The notes: a model not told the origin generated them from the letters alone. A stretch of DNA of 64,000 nt from Peribacillus sp. FSL E2-0218 (GCF_037992945.1 NZ_CP150304.1:4533501-4597500); one strand, 5' to 3'. Positions 51,606 through 61,710 are shown, counted from the stretch's first letter. Numbers and translations: made by a program.

Positions 51606-52709
51606 TCACCTGTATATTTCACTGTACGTGGTCAAATCCCTGAGCCGCTTTTCATTGATCGAAAAACCGATTCCGGCCCTTTCAGGGACCTGGATCATTC
51701 CACCCTCGACGACGACTTCAGGCTCGATGATATCTTCTTCCCAATAGCGCGAAGAGGAGGAAATGTCCCCAGGAATCGTGAACCCCTTCAATGTGGCAAG
51801 CGCAATATTATGGGCACGCGATATGCCAAATTCAATCATTCCGCCACACCATACCGGTACGCCATTTTCCGCACAAAGATCATGAATCTTGACAGCTTCC
51901 GTCCATCCGCCCACTTTTGCCATCTTGATGTTGATCACCCCGCAGCTCCCAAGTGAGAGGGCACTATTGGCATCATGATAGGAATTGATGCTTTCATCCA
52001 GGCAAATCGGAGTCTGCAGCTGTTTTTGCAATCGGGAATGTTCAACGATGTCGTCATGTCCCAGTGGTTGCTCAATCATCATCAGCTTATAGTCATCCAG
52101 CTGTTGCAGATGGGGGATATCATCAAGGGTATATGCTGAATTGGCATCCGCCATCAACGGGATATCGGGATAAGCACCGCGAATTTGCGATAAAAACTCG
52201 ATATCGTGACGAGGATCGATTTTTATCTTATATCTTTGATAACCCGATTGGGAAAAGCCTTCGATCTGGCGCATCGCCTCTTCCACATCATGGGAAGCAA
52301 TGACCACGCCTGCGGCGACCTCGCTTCGTTCACCGCCAAACAACCGTCCGAGATAGATTTCCTCCTGCTTCGCATATAGATCGACGATGGCCTGTTCCAA
52401 TGCCGACTTTGCCATCGCATTCCGTCTGATCCCGCTCCATAAGCTCTGCAGCTCCCCGGGATGCCGGGGCTTACTTGCCAATGTCAACGGAATCAAGAAA
52501 TCCTCCAGCATATGAAAGCATGTTTTGATCGTTTCCTCAGTGTACCAAGGACTCGAAAAGGGCACCGCTTCCCCGTATCCAATCCGCCCATCTTTATCTT
52601 GGGCTTCGACAATGATGACTTCCCTGTCGTTCACCGTTTCGAGATGCGTCTTGAATGGCTGCTTTAAAGGGGCCTTGATGACCTTTAGCGTAATGGACGA
52701 TACCTTCAT
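51606..52709 (-). CDS. menC: o-Succinylbenzoate synthase
   Basis: 367 residues from ATG 52709 (GGAGG at 7 nt); this ATG overlaps the menE stop as ATGA. Enolase-superfamily dehydration step of menaquinone synthesis: SHCHC to o-succinylbenzoate. The catalytic KxK is in YQRYKIKID-like YKIKIDP (about 165), metal ligands in MADANSAY, IEQPL and CLDES, and the second Lys in KMAKVGG. Last gene of the men operon. Cytosolic. Confidence 0.96.
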   Translation of the reverse strand: MKVSSITLKVIKAPLKQPFKTHLETVNDREVIIVEAQDKDGRIGYGEAVPFSSPWYTEETIKTCFHMLEDFLIPLTLASKPRHPGELQSLWSGIRRNAMAKSALEQAIVDLYAKQEEIYLGRLFGGERSEVAAGVVIASHDVEEAMRQIEGFSQSGYQRYKIKIDPRHDIEFLSQIRGAYPDIPLMADANSAYTLDDIPHLQQLDDYKLMMIEQPLGHDDIVEHSRLQKQLQTPICLDESINSYHDANSALSLGSCGVINIKMAKVGGWTEAVKIHDLCAENGVPVWCGGMIEFGISRAHNIALATLKGFTIPGDISSSSRYWEEDIIEPEVVVEGGMIQVPERAGIGFSINEKRLRDLTTYSEIYR

Positions 52710-54187
52710 TGCCACTCCTCCATTCCCTTCTTCAGTTCCCTTCTCAACAGCTTGCTGGCCCCATTTCGCGGAAGACTCTTGCAAAAAATCACGCTCCGGG
52801 GGATTTTATAGGAAGCCAGGGATTGCCTGCAATAATCAAGCAGGTCGCTCTCACTTAGCTCCGCCCCTTGATGCAAGACGACAAAAGCGAGCGGAACCTG
52901 TCCCCATTTTTCATCTTCGGTCCCCGTCACTCCCGCTTCGAAAACATCAGGGTGCTTACCGAGGACATTTTCAATTTCGGCCGGATAGACATTTTCACCG
53001 CCGGAGATGATTAAATCCGATCGCCGGTCAAGAACATATAAAAAGCCATCCTCATCCAAATAACCAAGATCTCCCGTATAAAGCCAGCCGTCACTAATCG
53101 CCTGCTGTGTGGCATCCAGCCGATTGAAATAGCCCTTTGTCACATTCGGACCCGAAACAACGATTTCCCCCGCCTCACCCGGTCCGGACGCCTTGCCATC
53201 CTGCTCGATCCGTAGCTGCGAAGGAAATAATGGTTTTCCTGCCGAACCGATTTTCGTCATGCTGTACTCCGGAGCCAGCGTCACGATCTGAGAAGATGTT
53301 TCCGTCATCCCATATGATTGATAGACGGGGATTTTTTTTTCCTTGCAGGCTTCCAGTAAATGAATGGGCGCAGGTCCTCCGCCTAACAGCATACAGCGAA
53401 AATCGTCGGGATAGCTTGCTCCTTTCAAGTCATGCACCATCCTATTAAGCATCGTCGTCACGACCGAAATGATCGTCACGCCATTTTCCTGGATTGCCCT
53501 GTTCGCTTCCCGTTCATCGAACCGCTCGGCCAAGACAACCTTCATCCCATAAATCACGCTTTTCATCAGGATGGATAGACCGCTGATATGAAAGATAGGA
53601 ACCGCACAATACCAGGTATCCCCTTCGTGCAATCCAAGGTTCAACACCGATCCGACGGCACTCCACCAATGATTGCCGAATGATTGGATCACGCCCTTTG
53701 GATTTCCTGTCGTGCCCGATGTGTACATGATCGTAGCGGTATCCTCCAGATAAAACTCCTGAAGGATCTCTGCCGTTCCTCCATTTGGCAATTGTTCGAT
53801 TAAAAGAAGGGGCAATTCAGGAAGATTCCCCGCCATATCATCAAGCTTGCTTACGAAGGAGCCTTCAGAGAGCAAATAGGAAGCACCGCTGTCCTCGATC
53901 TGCCACGACAATTCCTTTGCCGTTAATTTATTATTCAGCATCACGATCTTCACACCGAGATAAAATAGGGCGTGGATGGCGACGACGCCGTCAATATGAT
54001 TACGGAGCAGCACTGCGCATGAATCGCCAGCCATGAGACCGGCGCTCGCCAGCCTGCGTGCCATTTTCTCCGTTAATGTATGCAGCTCCAGAAAGCTATA
54101 CGTCTGACCTTCAAACTCGATGGCCGGGCGATCTGGTGAAAGATGAGCCCGGTTCTTGAGCCAGTTTGGCAACTTTTCTTCTGCCAT
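52706..54187 (-). CDS. menE: o-Succinylbenzoate-CoA ligase
   Basis: 493 residues. Acyl-adenylate-forming enzyme that activates o-succinylbenzoate with ATP and CoA. P-loop-like TIMYTSGTTGNPKGV (about 150-165), A5 region YQSYGMTETSS, A7/A8 YTGDLGYLDEDGFLYVLDRRSD, and C-terminal Lys region PRNGASKLLRRELK. ATG 54187 follows GGAGGGG. It follows menB after an internal hairpin and overlaps menC by 4 nt. Confidence 0.96.
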   Translation of the reverse strand: MAEEKLPNWLKNRAHLSPDRPAIEFEGQTYSFLELHTLTEKMARRLASAGLMAGDSCAVLLRNHIDGVVAIHALFYLGVKIVMLNNKLTAKELSWQIEDSGASYLLSEGSFVSKLDDMAGNLPELPLLLIEQLPNGGTAEILQEFYLEDTATIMYTSGTTGNPKGVIQSFGNHWWSAVGSVLNLGLHEGDTWYCAVPIFHISGLSILMKSVIYGMKVVLAERFDEREANRAIQENGVTIISVVTTMLNRMVHDLKGASYPDDFRCMLLGGGPAPIHLLEACKEKKIPVYQSYGMTETSSQIVTLAPEYSMTKIGSAGKPLFPSQLRIEQDGKASGPGEAGEIVVSGPNVTKGYFNRLDATQQAISDGWLYTGDLGYLDEDGFLYVLDRRSDLIISGGENVYPAEIENVLGKHPDVFEAGVTGTEDEKWGQVPLAFVVLHQGAELSESDLLDYCRQSLASYKIPRSVIFCKSLPRNGASKLLRRELKKGMEEWQ

Positions 54188-54220
54188 GATCGGTTCCCCT
54201 CCTCTATTTAAATATAGAAA

Positions 54221-54245
54221 ACAGCCCGGCGATTCGCCAAGCTGT
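54221..54245 (-). terminator. Terminator-like hairpin between menB and menE
   Basis: Minus strand: ACAGCTTGGCGA, then ATC, GCCGGGCTGT (two mismatches), followed by TTTTC. Imperfect, so it may only reduce read-through into menEC. Confidence 0.6.
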
Positions 54246-54271
54246 CCGTCTTATCGATTTATGCCTTTCCA

Positions 54272-55090
54272 TTAAGGGAAACGCGGGAATTGTCCAAAGT
54301 CCGGACTGCGTTTTTCCTTGAACGCATCGCGGCCTTCTTTTGCTTCTTCCGTTGTATAGTATAGTAATGTAGCATCTCCAGCCAATTGCTGAAGACCTGC
54401 AAGACCATCCGTATCCGCATTCATTGCCGCTTTCAGGAAGCGAAGCGCAGTCGGGCTCTTCTCGAGCATTTCTTCACACCATTTCACTGTTTCCGCTTCT
54501 AATTGGTCCAATGGTACGACCGTATTGACCAATCCCATATCCAATGCTTCCTGTGCATTGTATTGACGGCATAGGTACCAGATTTCACGGGCCTTTTTGT
54601 GCCCCACGATACGCGCCAGGTAGCCAGAGCCATAACCAGCATCGAAGCTGCCCACATTCGGTCCTGTTTGCCCGAAGATCGCATTGTCAGCGGCAATCGT
54701 TAAGTCACAAACCACATTCAAGACATTGCCGCCGCCGATTGCATAACCTGCCACCATCGCCACGACCGGTTTTGGAATCACGCGGATCAAGCGCTGCAAA
54801 TCAAGCACGTTTAGACGTGGAATGTTATCTTCCCCAACATATCCGCCATTTCCGCGCACTTTTTGGTCCCCGCCTGAACAGAAGGCTTTGCCGCCTACAC
54901 CCGTTAAGATGATGACACCGATGCTTGAATCATCACGTGCCCTTGCGAATGCATCGATCATTTCTGCAGTCGTTTTTGGCGTGAATGCATTATGTACATG
55001 CGGTCGGTTGATCGACACTTTCGCAATCCCGTTATATTTTTCGTATAAAATTTCATCATACTCACGTATTGTTTCCCATTGAATCGTCAT
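54272..55090 (-). CDS. menB: 1,4-Dihydroxy-2-naphthoyl-CoA synthase
   Basis: 272 residues, crotonase family. Closes the second ring of the menaquinone nucleus from OSB-CoA. Motifs: IAKVSINRPHVHNAFTPKT, the oxyanion-hole FCSGGDQK(V)RG, and VGSFDAGYGSGYLARIVG with the Asp/Tyr used in MenB. AAAGGAGG precedes the ATG. Thirteen bp separate it from menH. Confidence 0.97.
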   Translation of the reverse strand: MTIQWETIREYDEILYEKYNGIAKVSINRPHVHNAFTPKTTAEMIDAFARARDDSSIGVIILTGVGGKAFCSGGDQKVRGNGGYVGEDNIPRLNVLDLQRLIRVIPKPVVAMVAGYAIGGGNVLNVVCDLTIAADNAIFGQTGPNVGSFDAGYGSGYLARIVGHKKAREIWYLCRQYNAQEALDMGLVNTVVPLDQLEAETVKWCEEMLEKSPTALRFLKAAMNADTDGLAGLQQLAGDATLLYYTTEEAKEGRDAFKEKRSPDFGQFPRFP

Positions 55091-55103
55091 TTAAATTCCT
55101 CCT

Positions 55104-55913
55104 TTAATTTCGCTTTAAAAACTCACTTATTATTTTACCAAACTTTTCTCCATCTTCCACATGAATCGCATGTCCACTACCATTTATTATTTTCCATTCG
55201 GCCCGATCCAGCTTCTTTTCCATCGATTTTGCAATGTCACAAAACTTGGGATCGAGTTCCCCGGTCAGCAACAGGACAGGAAAATCAAGCGCTTGCAAAT
55301 CCTCCCAATAGGAAGCCTGGCTGCCTGTTCCCATGCCGAGGAGACTATTGGAAAGGCCGACAGGGTCATTTGCCAGCCGCTGCTTCCGGATGGCAGCTCT
55401 CGTTGTGGCCGATAACCGTTTTTGGCTTTCAAAAAGCGGGATGTTCTCCCAATGGTCCACGAATGCCTCCAGGCCAGATTCAAGAATCCCTTCGGCTAGC
55501 TTCCGATCGTTTTGCCTGCGCGTCCCTCGCTCCTTGGCAGTTACAAGGCCGGGAGACGCGCTTTCCAATATCAATGTTTCCACATATACAGGATACAAAC
55601 AGGCAAATGCAAGCGCAAGCCTGCCCCCCATCGAGTATCCAAGAATATGTGCTTTCGGGAAATGCAGCTCATCCAGGATATGCTTGATATCTTCAGCGAC
55701 ACGATCCATTTCATACCGTTCCGGCTCAGCGGGTGACGCAGACATACCATGACCGATAATGTCGATCATGATCAGCGTATGATCCTCACTCAGCATGGGA
55801 ATGAGGAAATTCCACGTATCCCGATTTCCCGTAAATCCATGCAATAGTACGAGCGGTTCCCCATTTCCCGTTATTTCAACAGCATAAGTGACTTTCCCGC
55901 TGACAATATTCAT
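55104..55913 (-). CDS. menH: SHCHC synthase MenH
   Basis: 269 residues from ATG 55913, overlapping the menD stop as ATGA with AGGGA 6 nt upstream. Alpha/beta hydrolase fold lyase (ytxM in B. subtilis) that eliminates pyruvate from SEPHCHC. HGFTGNRDTW near the start, nucleophile Ser in LGYSMGGRLAL (about residue 92), Asp in LLTGELDPKF, His in NGSGHAIHVE. Confidence 0.93.
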   Translation of the reverse strand: MNIVSGKVTYAVEITGNGEPLVLLHGFTGNRDTWNFLIPMLSEDHTLIMIDIIGHGMSASPAEPERYEMDRVAEDIKHILDELHFPKAHILGYSMGGRLALAFACLYPVYVETLILESASPGLVTAKERGTRRQNDRKLAEGILESGLEAFVDHWENIPLFESQKRLSATTRAAIRKQRLANDPVGLSNSLLGMGTGSQASYWEDLQALDFPVLLLTGELDPKFCDIAKSMEKKLDRAEWKIINGSGHAIHVEDGEKFGKIISEFLKRN

Positions 55914-57661
55914 GATATTTCCCTGTCTAACACCAATTTTATTTCCTGGGAAACATAACTCCACAAATTTCGATGTTTTTGCAAATTGGACTCCCTTTCG
56001 GTCGGCACCTCGATGATCTTCAGACCTTGAATCTCAAAAGACTCCGTAAATACCCTCTTCAGTTCGTCCCACGTTTGCACTTTGTCGTATTTACCGCCGT
56101 AAAGCATGGCGGTATGGGAAAAATCAAGGCCATGGGGCGTTCCGAAAAGCGTTTCGAAATGTTCCCTATCATTCGCCTGTGGCAGGAAAGAGAAAATGCC
56201 GCCCCCATCATTATTGATCAATAATATCGTGATGTCCTGCTTTTGCAGCTTGGCTGCAAGCAAGCCATTCATATCATGGAAAAAACTTAAATCGCCGATT
56301 GCCAGCACGGTCTTATCTGCCACCGTACTTACCCCCAGCGCAGTGGACACGACACCATCAATGCCATTTGCGCCACGATTCGCCAAAGTCCTGATTCCTT
56401 TTTCATTATTCATGAAGAAAGTATCCAAGTCTCTTATCGGCATACTATTTCCGACAAACAGCGTGGATTTTTGCGGCAGCATATCGGCAAGCAGGGCGAA
56501 CAGCTTGCCTTCACTTAATTCCGCTTCATCGAGGACGGTAGCCAATGCATTCTTCGTCGCTCCGTTGACGGTCTGCCATAAGCGCAGCCATTCATCTCCA
56601 GCGGTACCGGTGATTCTTTGCCCGACTCGTTGACAGAAATCTTTCTCTTCACAGTAAATCATGTTCGTTGCCAAGCCTGCCGGTTCCCGCCATCCTGCTC
56701 CACCGTCAACCACGAGCGTGACGGCCTGTTTTTGCTTTTTCATGAATAGCAGTAATGGTTTTGAAACAGGCATGGCACCGAATCGCACAATCACGTCCGG
56801 TCTGAAGACTGATTTTGCCGCTTCATCGCGTAAAAAGGTATCGTACGCATCAATTATGACGCCTTTGTCGTGGCTTCCGCTCCTCAGCTGGGAAAGGGGA
56901 TCGGCCAATAGCGGAAAAGCAAGCGTTTCCGCTAATGCGGCAACGGCCTCCTTCATCGCTGGGTCCGGTAATTCCCCGCATACGATCAGCCCTTGCTTCG
57001 CTTGTGACAAAGTGGCTGCAACCGAGTCCATTTGTGATGCAGAGAGTGAGCGAACTCCGCTCTCGATCAATACGGAAGGAGTCAGTTTGTTTTGCCTGAA
57101 TTCCTTCGCTTGCTCAAGATTCGGTATCAAAGGTTCGCGAAGCGGGAAATTCAAGTGCACAGGCCCTGCTGGTTCCGCTGCTGCGGTAGCCACTGCCCTT
57201 GCACCGACCGTTCTTGCATACCGCATCATCTCACCGGTGTTTTCCGGAAGGGCCATTTCGACAAACCATTTCACTTGCCTCCCGTATAAATGTATCTGAT
57301 CGATGGCCTGCGGGGCACCTACATCACGGAGCTCATGCGGTCGATCTGCAGTAAGTACAATAAGCGGCACCCTTGAATAGAAAGCCTCGATCACGGCCGG
57401 GTAAAAATTCGCTGCCGCCGTACCGGACGTACAAAGAAGTCCGACAGGTTCTTTTAAGACCTTGGCCATCCCAAGGGCAAAAAAAGCGGCCGAACGCTCA
57501 TCCACATTAATATGGATTTCAATATCAGGATGTTCCACCAGCAATAAAGCGAGCGGTGTGGATCGTGAACCTGGGCTCACCACCACATGCTTCACCCCGT
57601 TTTCTGCCAGCTCATCGACAAATGAAGCAGCATAAGCTGTCAATGCATCTCGGTCATTCAT
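55910..57661 (-). CDS. menD: SEPHCHC synthase MenD
   Basis: 583 residues. Thiamine-diphosphate enzyme that joins 2-oxoglutarate-derived succinic semialdehyde to isochorismate. N-terminal HVVVSPGSRSTPLALLL, the activating Glu in NVDERSAAFFALG, and the ThDP/Mg2+ motif GDLSFFHDMNG...NNDGGGIFSFLPQ near the C-terminus. AGGAGG precedes the ATG. Overlaps menF by 8 nt and menH by 4 nt, so the three are coupled. Confidence 0.97.
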   Translation of the reverse strand: MNDRDALTAYAASFVDELAENGVKHVVVSPGSRSTPLALLLVEHPDIEIHINVDERSAAFFALGMAKVLKEPVGLLCTSGTAAANFYPAVIEAFYSRVPLIVLTADRPHELRDVGAPQAIDQIHLYGRQVKWFVEMALPENTGEMMRYARTVGARAVATAAAEPAGPVHLNFPLREPLIPNLEQAKEFRQNKLTPSVLIESGVRSLSASQMDSVAATLSQAKQGLIVCGELPDPAMKEAVAALAETLAFPLLADPLSQLRSGSHDKGVIIDAYDTFLRDEAAKSVFRPDVIVRFGAMPVSKPLLLFMKKQKQAVTLVVDGGAGWREPAGLATNMIYCEEKDFCQRVGQRITGTAGDEWLRLWQTVNGATKNALATVLDEAELSEGKLFALLADMLPQKSTLFVGNSMPIRDLDTFFMNNEKGIRTLANRGANGIDGVVSTALGVSTVADKTVLAIGDLSFFHDMNGLLAAKLQKQDITILLINNDGGGIFSFLPQANDREHFETLFGTPHGLDFSHTAMLYGGKYDKVQTWDELKRVFTESFEIQGLKIIEVPTERESNLQKHRNLWSYVSQEIKLVLDREIS

Positions 57662-59063
57662 TAAGATTTCCTCCTAAAGCACTTAACATCGGATTGAATT
57701 TAATCCCCGTTTCCCTGAACTCTGCCATGGGAGTCGAATCCTCCACTACGCCGCAGCCCGCAAAAAGCGAAGCCTCATTGTCCTGTATCAGGGCCGAGCG
57801 TATCCCTACAGCGAATTCCCCGTTTCCATACGTATCCATCCAGCCCAGCGGCCCCGCATAAAAGCCGCGTTCAAGCCCTTCCATTTCCCGAATTCTCATA
57901 ACGGCCTTTTCTTTAGGAAGCCCGCCCATGGCAGGTGTCGGATGGAGGTTCTCAACAAATTGCAATATCGTGACGCCTTCCTTTGCGACACCGCGAACCG
58001 GCGTATACAAATGCTGGATATGACGATTTTTCATGAGCTCCGGTCCGTCCGGAACCATGACCTTTTCACATACAGCATCAAAAGCATTGGATATCATCGA
58101 TACGACATATTGGTGCTCTTGTAAATTCTTTTGGTCATGAAGCAATTCATTGCCCAGGCTAACATCTTCTTGCTCATCTTTCCCTCGTCCCATCGAACCG
58201 GCAAGACAGGTTGAAAAGACATCATGTCCCTGCTTCTTGATCAAGCGTTCGGGAGTAGCCCCGACAAAGCAGTCGCCGCCCGCTTCCAAACTGAAAATAT
58301 AGCTTAATGGCTGCTCTGCAATCAATCGTTCGAGCACCTTCCCTGAATCGATGGAGTGATCGAAGGTAAGCCGCAGTTCCCTGGCCAACACGATCTTATT
58401 GAGATCGGTCGTCTTGATTTCCTCGACAGCATCCTTGACCGTGCGCTGCCACTCCTCAGGCTGCACCTCCCTCTGACTAACAAGGGAGTTAGGCCCGCAT
58501 GGAGCTCCATCCAAGCTTTCGAAAAGGAAAGCTTCCCGTTCATTTATCATATCTCTGAAGAGTTTTTCTGAATCATCAGGCGAACAAAGTAAGTTTGTCG
58601 TTAAGTAAGCTTGTTTCCCCACTATTGATAGCATGAAGGCAGGTATATAAAACAGGTTGTCCCCGAATTGGTTCCAAAGGAGCGTACTGTTAGATTCATA
58701 ATCAAAAGAAAAGCCCCCAAACAGTAAAGGTCCTGTCGCTTCTAAATCGGTCACTCCCGTTTTGACAGCAGTTTCCTGCAGTTTGATCCAGCTCTTTTCG
58801 ACTTCTCTATAACGTTCGGCATTCGCTGCCGCTTTGAGTTTCTTAACATTGCCTAAACCAGTGATGGTTATTTCCTTTGCAGGATCCTCCCAAAAAAAGC
58901 GTTCACCCGCATACCGTTCTCTTCCAGCTTGATAAAATGAAAGGGGGTTGGTGCCTTGAATTTTCTTAATATGACTGAATAGAACTTGATCATTCAAGTC
59001 CTTCGCCTTTTGTATAGCTGAAGCCAGCCCCTGAAACTGTTCAGTTTCTTCCGAGATAGCCAA
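57654..59063 (-). CDS. menF: Isochorismate synthase MenF
   Basis: 469 residues starting at TTG 59063 with GGGGGGA upstream. Chorismate-binding family enzyme opening menaquinone synthesis: chorismate to isochorismate. C-terminal catalytic half has TDLNKIVLARELRL, GDCFVGATPERL, CLAGSMGRGKD, HQYVVSMI and LHPTPAMGGLPKEKAV. First gene of menFDHBEC; divergent from menA across about 300 bp that holds promoters but no other gene. Confidence 0.96.
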   Translation of the reverse strand: MAISEETEQFQGLASAIQKAKDLNDQVLFSHIKKIQGTNPLSFYQAGRERYAGERFFWEDPAKEITITGLGNVKKLKAAANAERYREVEKSWIKLQETAVKTGVTDLEATGPLLFGGFSFDYESNSTLLWNQFGDNLFYIPAFMLSIVGKQAYLTTNLLCSPDDSEKLFRDMINEREAFLFESLDGAPCGPNSLVSQREVQPEEWQRTVKDAVEEIKTTDLNKIVLARELRLTFDHSIDSGKVLERLIAEQPLSYIFSLEAGGDCFVGATPERLIKKQGHDVFSTCLAGSMGRGKDEQEDVSLGNELLHDQKNLQEHQYVVSMISNAFDAVCEKVMVPDGPELMKNRHIQHLYTPVRGVAKEGVTILQFVENLHPTPAMGGLPKEKAVMRIREMEGLERGFYAGPLGWMDTYGNGEFAVGIRSALIQDNEASLFAGCGVVEDSTPMAEFRETGIKFNPMLSALGGNLNE

Positions 59064-59361
59064 AAAAATCCCCCCAAATGTACATTTTAAAAGCTTTTTA
59101 ACCTATTTAAAGATACACCTCCCGTCAACCTGATGTCAATAAAACGCCCCTTTTCCCAACGATACTTGCCCGCTTTTTTCCTTATTATATGAATCTTGGC
59201 GAATGCAGCATGACATCCTTGAATTTGGAAGCGGATTACGCTATTCATTCAGTTGACACCCTTCCCCCATTTCCCTACACTTAATAGGGTAACTTTTGTG
59301 CAACTTTTCAATATTTGATATAATTTCGAGGGTACCAATACTGATTTTGAGGAGAGAAACA

Positions 59362-60282
59362 ATGCAAACAGAATACGATGGACTTCCCATGAAACGGACG
59401 TGGAAGATCTGGTGGGAGTTAATTCGTCCACATACACTAACAGCAGCTTTTGTCCCGGTCTTGCTTGGAACGGTCATTGCGCTTTTGGAAGATGGCGTCA
59501 ATTGGCTGCTATTTGCCGCCATGATGATGGCCAGTATCCTGATCCAGGCCGCTACGAACTTATTCAATGAATACTATGATTTCAAAAGGGGCTTGGATAC
59601 CGAGGAATCGGTCGGCATCGGCGGCGGAATCGTACGCCATGGAATGACCCCAAAACTCATCATGACCCTGGCACTTGGCATGTATGCCATCGCCTTGTTA
59701 CTTGGAATCTACATTTGTGCCGCATCATCTTGGTGGCTTGCTGCAGTAGGACTGGTTTGCATGCTTGTCGGCTATCTTTATACAGGAGGCCCGCTGCCCA
59801 TCTCCTATACACCTTTCGGGGAACTTTTTTCAGGGTTGTTCATGGGCTTTTTGATCATTTTGATCGCCTTTTACATTCAAGCAGGTTATGTGTCCGCCAC
59901 CGCCATTTTAATTGCCATACCGAGCGGAATATTGGTCGGATTGATCAACTTATCCAATAACCTCCGTGACCATGATGGAGATAAAGCTCACGGCCGTAAA
60001 ACGATGCCCGTCGTGATGGGCAGGAAAAACGCCCTCACCTTCATGGCCATCATGTTTGGCTTTTCTTACTTATGGCTGGTTGGCTTGGTCGTTACCGGAA
60101 ACGTAACGGCATGGATTCTCCTTGCCCTGCTAAGCATTCCAAAAGCCATGAAAGCAGTCAAAGGCTTCGTCGGTAAAACGCAGCCGATCACGATGGTGCC
60201 GGCAATGAAAGCCACGGCCCAAACCAACACTTTCTTTGGCCTGCTTATGGCCATCGGTTTATTCATCAGCTATTTTATTTAA
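59362..60282 (+). CDS. menA: 1,4-Dihydroxy-2-naphthoate prenyltransferase
   Basis: 306 residues from ATG 59362 (GAGGAG at 7 nt). UbiA-family membrane enzyme with about nine helices that attaches the polyprenyl tail to DHNA. First Asp-rich motif NLFNEYYDFKRGLDTEE (N-D-x-x-D type) and second NLRDHDGDKAHGRKT are both kept. Its product goes to MenG (elsewhere). Divergent from menF; own terminator. Confidence 0.96.
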   Translation: MQTEYDGLPMKRTWKIWWELIRPHTLTAAFVPVLLGTVIALLEDGVNWLLFAAMMMASILIQAATNLFNEYYDFKRGLDTEESVGIGGGIVRHGMTPKLIMTLALGMYAIALLLGIYICAASSWWLAAVGLVCMLVGYLYTGGPLPISYTPFGELFSGLFMGFLIILIAFYIQAGYVSATAILIAIPSGILVGLINLSNNLRDHDGDKAHGRKTMPVVMGRKNALTFMAIMFGFSYLWLVGLVVTGNVTAWILLALLSIPKAMKAVKGFVGKTQPITMVPAMKATAQTNTFFGLLMAIGLFISYFI

Positions 60283-60286
60283 CCCC

Positions 60287-60319
60287 AAAGGACTGAGTTC
60301 ATCCGACTCAGTCCTTTTT
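60287..60319 (+). terminator. Intrinsic terminator of menA
   Basis: AAAGGACTGAGT and ACTCAGTCCTTT form a perfect 12-bp stem with a 7-nt loop, then a T-run. Confidence 0.9.
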
Positions 60320-60428
60320 TCTATCTTCCGTTTCATTTTGTTTTCCTATGCGCCATTTCGGGTAATAGATAATACAAGCATCTTACCAATAGTTCATAGA
60401 TATGTACTTTAGAAGGAGTGTAGTCGAT

Positions 60429-61175
60429 ATGCCAACCCAGCAACAAATACAAACATTCAAAAAGGAACTGCTCCAGGAAAAAACGGAGCTTGAAAAAAGG
60501 ATACAAAATGATGAAGGAACTGAACTTGAAAGCCAGACGGAATCAGTAGGGGAATTATCATCATATGATAATCATCCTGCCGACCTTGGCACCGAATTAT
60601 TCGAAGCCGAACGCAATCAAGCACTCGATGAACATGCCCAATCGGAAATGGAGAAAATTGAAGAAGCCTTGAATGCCATCGAAGAAGGCTCGTATGGTCA
60701 TTGCAAAACCTGCCAGAAGGAAATCCCTTTCGAGAGGCTTGAAGCCATCCCGAGCACGCTCTATTGTGTCGAACATACGCCGGAACGGGCGAATGCACAT
60801 GATCGCCCGGTTGAAGAAGACATCCTGATCCCATCCATGGGTGATGATTTTGAAAACCGTCACGGAAATGAAATAGTCGATAAAGAAGATAGCTTTGGTG
60901 AAGTCGCCAAATTCGGCACATCCGAAACGCCATCCGATTACACAGGCGACCATGACAATTACAATGACCTGTATGATAACGAAGATGAAACGAATGGATT
61001 CCCTGAAGACTACGAAGGCTTTGCCGCAAATGACATTGAAGGGAAAAATAGAGTGGATATGCCGAACAAGCGGCAAAAGGAATATGAGGATACCTTGGAA
61101 GACGAACATATCGATTCCAACCTTGGGGACATCCCCTACAAGCAAAAAGATAGTTATATCAATGAAAAAAAATAG
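60429..61175 (+). CDS. yteA: YteA-like DksA/TraR-type zinc-finger protein
   Basis: 248 residues from ATG 60429 (AAGGAG 10 nt upstream); an ATG at 60402 lies before the SD. N-terminal coiled coil (about 1-90), then a zinc finger CKTCQKEIPFERLEAIPST...CVEH in which the last ligand is His, then a long acidic tail. The DksA-like fold suggests action in the RNA polymerase secondary channel, but the YteA role is not established. Next to menA as in B. subtilis. Confidence 0.9.
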   Translation: MPTQQQIQTFKKELLQEKTELEKRIQNDEGTELESQTESVGELSSYDNHPADLGTELFEAERNQALDEHAQSEMEKIEEALNAIEEGSYGHCKTCQKEIPFERLEAIPSTLYCVEHTPERANAHDRPVEEDILIPSMGDDFENRHGNEIVDKEDSFGEVAKFGTSETPSDYTGDHDNYNDLYDNEDETNGFPEDYEGFAANDIEGKNRVDMPNKRQKEYEDTLEDEHIDSNLGDIPYKQKDSYINEKK

Positions 61176-61185
61176 ATGAAAAAAA

Positions 61186-61215
61186 GAAGCATACCTGATG
61201 TATGCTTCCTTTTTT
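61186..61215 (+). terminator. Intrinsic terminator of yteA
   Basis: GAAGCATAC and GTATGCTTC pair around a 5-nt loop, then CTTTTTTT. It lies 5 bp before the end of the convergent tRNA cluster. Confidence 0.85.
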
Positions 61216-61219
61216 GTTA

Positions 61220-61291
61220 TGACCCGTACGGGATTCGAACCCGTGTTACCGCCGTGAAAGGGCGGTGTCTTAACCGCTTGACCAACGGGCC
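61220..61291 (-). tRNA. tRNA-Glu (TTC)
   Basis: Anticodon loop CTTTCAC, acceptor GGCCCGT/ACGGGTC. CCA is not encoded; the 3' base A is followed by TAACAAAA. Last gene of the cluster. Confidence 0.95.
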
Positions 61292-61294
61292 AAA

Positions 61295-61385
61295 TGGCGG
61301 AGAAGGAGGGATTTGAACCCTCGCGCCGCTCGCGCGACCTACACCCTTAGCAGGGGCGCCTCTTCAGCCTCTTGAGTACTTCCCC
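61295..61385 (-). tRNA. tRNA-Ser (GCT)
   Basis: Class II tRNA with long variable arm. Anticodon loop CTGCTAA. CCA encoded. Confidence 0.95.
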
Positions 61386-61386
61386 A

Positions 61387-61461
61387 TGGCTCCGCAGGTA
61401 GGACTCGAACCTACGACCGTTCGGTTAACAGCCGAATGCTCTACCACTGAGCTACTGCGGA
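61387..61461 (-). tRNA. tRNA-Asn (GTT)
   Basis: Anticodon loop CTGTTAA, acceptor TCCGCAG/CTGCGGA. CCA encoded. Confidence 0.95.
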
Positions 61462-61473
61462 ACAATATGAATA

Positions 61474-61550
<77 letters not shown>

Positions 61551-61555
61551 ATATT

Positions 61556-61629
61556 TGGAGCGGGTGAAGGGAATCGAACCCTCATCATCAGCTTGGAAGG
61601 CTGAGGTTTTACCACTAAACTACACCCGC
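61556..61629 (-). tRNA. tRNA-Gly (TCC)
   Basis: Anticodon loop CTTCCAA, acceptor GCGGGTG/CACCCGC. CCA encoded. Confidence 0.95.
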
Positions 61630-61633
61630 GAAA

Positions 61634-61710
61634 TGGGGCGACTGATGGGAATCGAACCCACGAATGCCTGAACCACAATCAGGTGCGTTAACCACTTCGC
61701 CACAACCGCC
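61634..61710 (-). tRNA. tRNA-His (GTG)
   Basis: Anticodon loop TTGTGGT. Extra 5' G as expected for tRNA-His. CCA encoded. Confidence 0.95.
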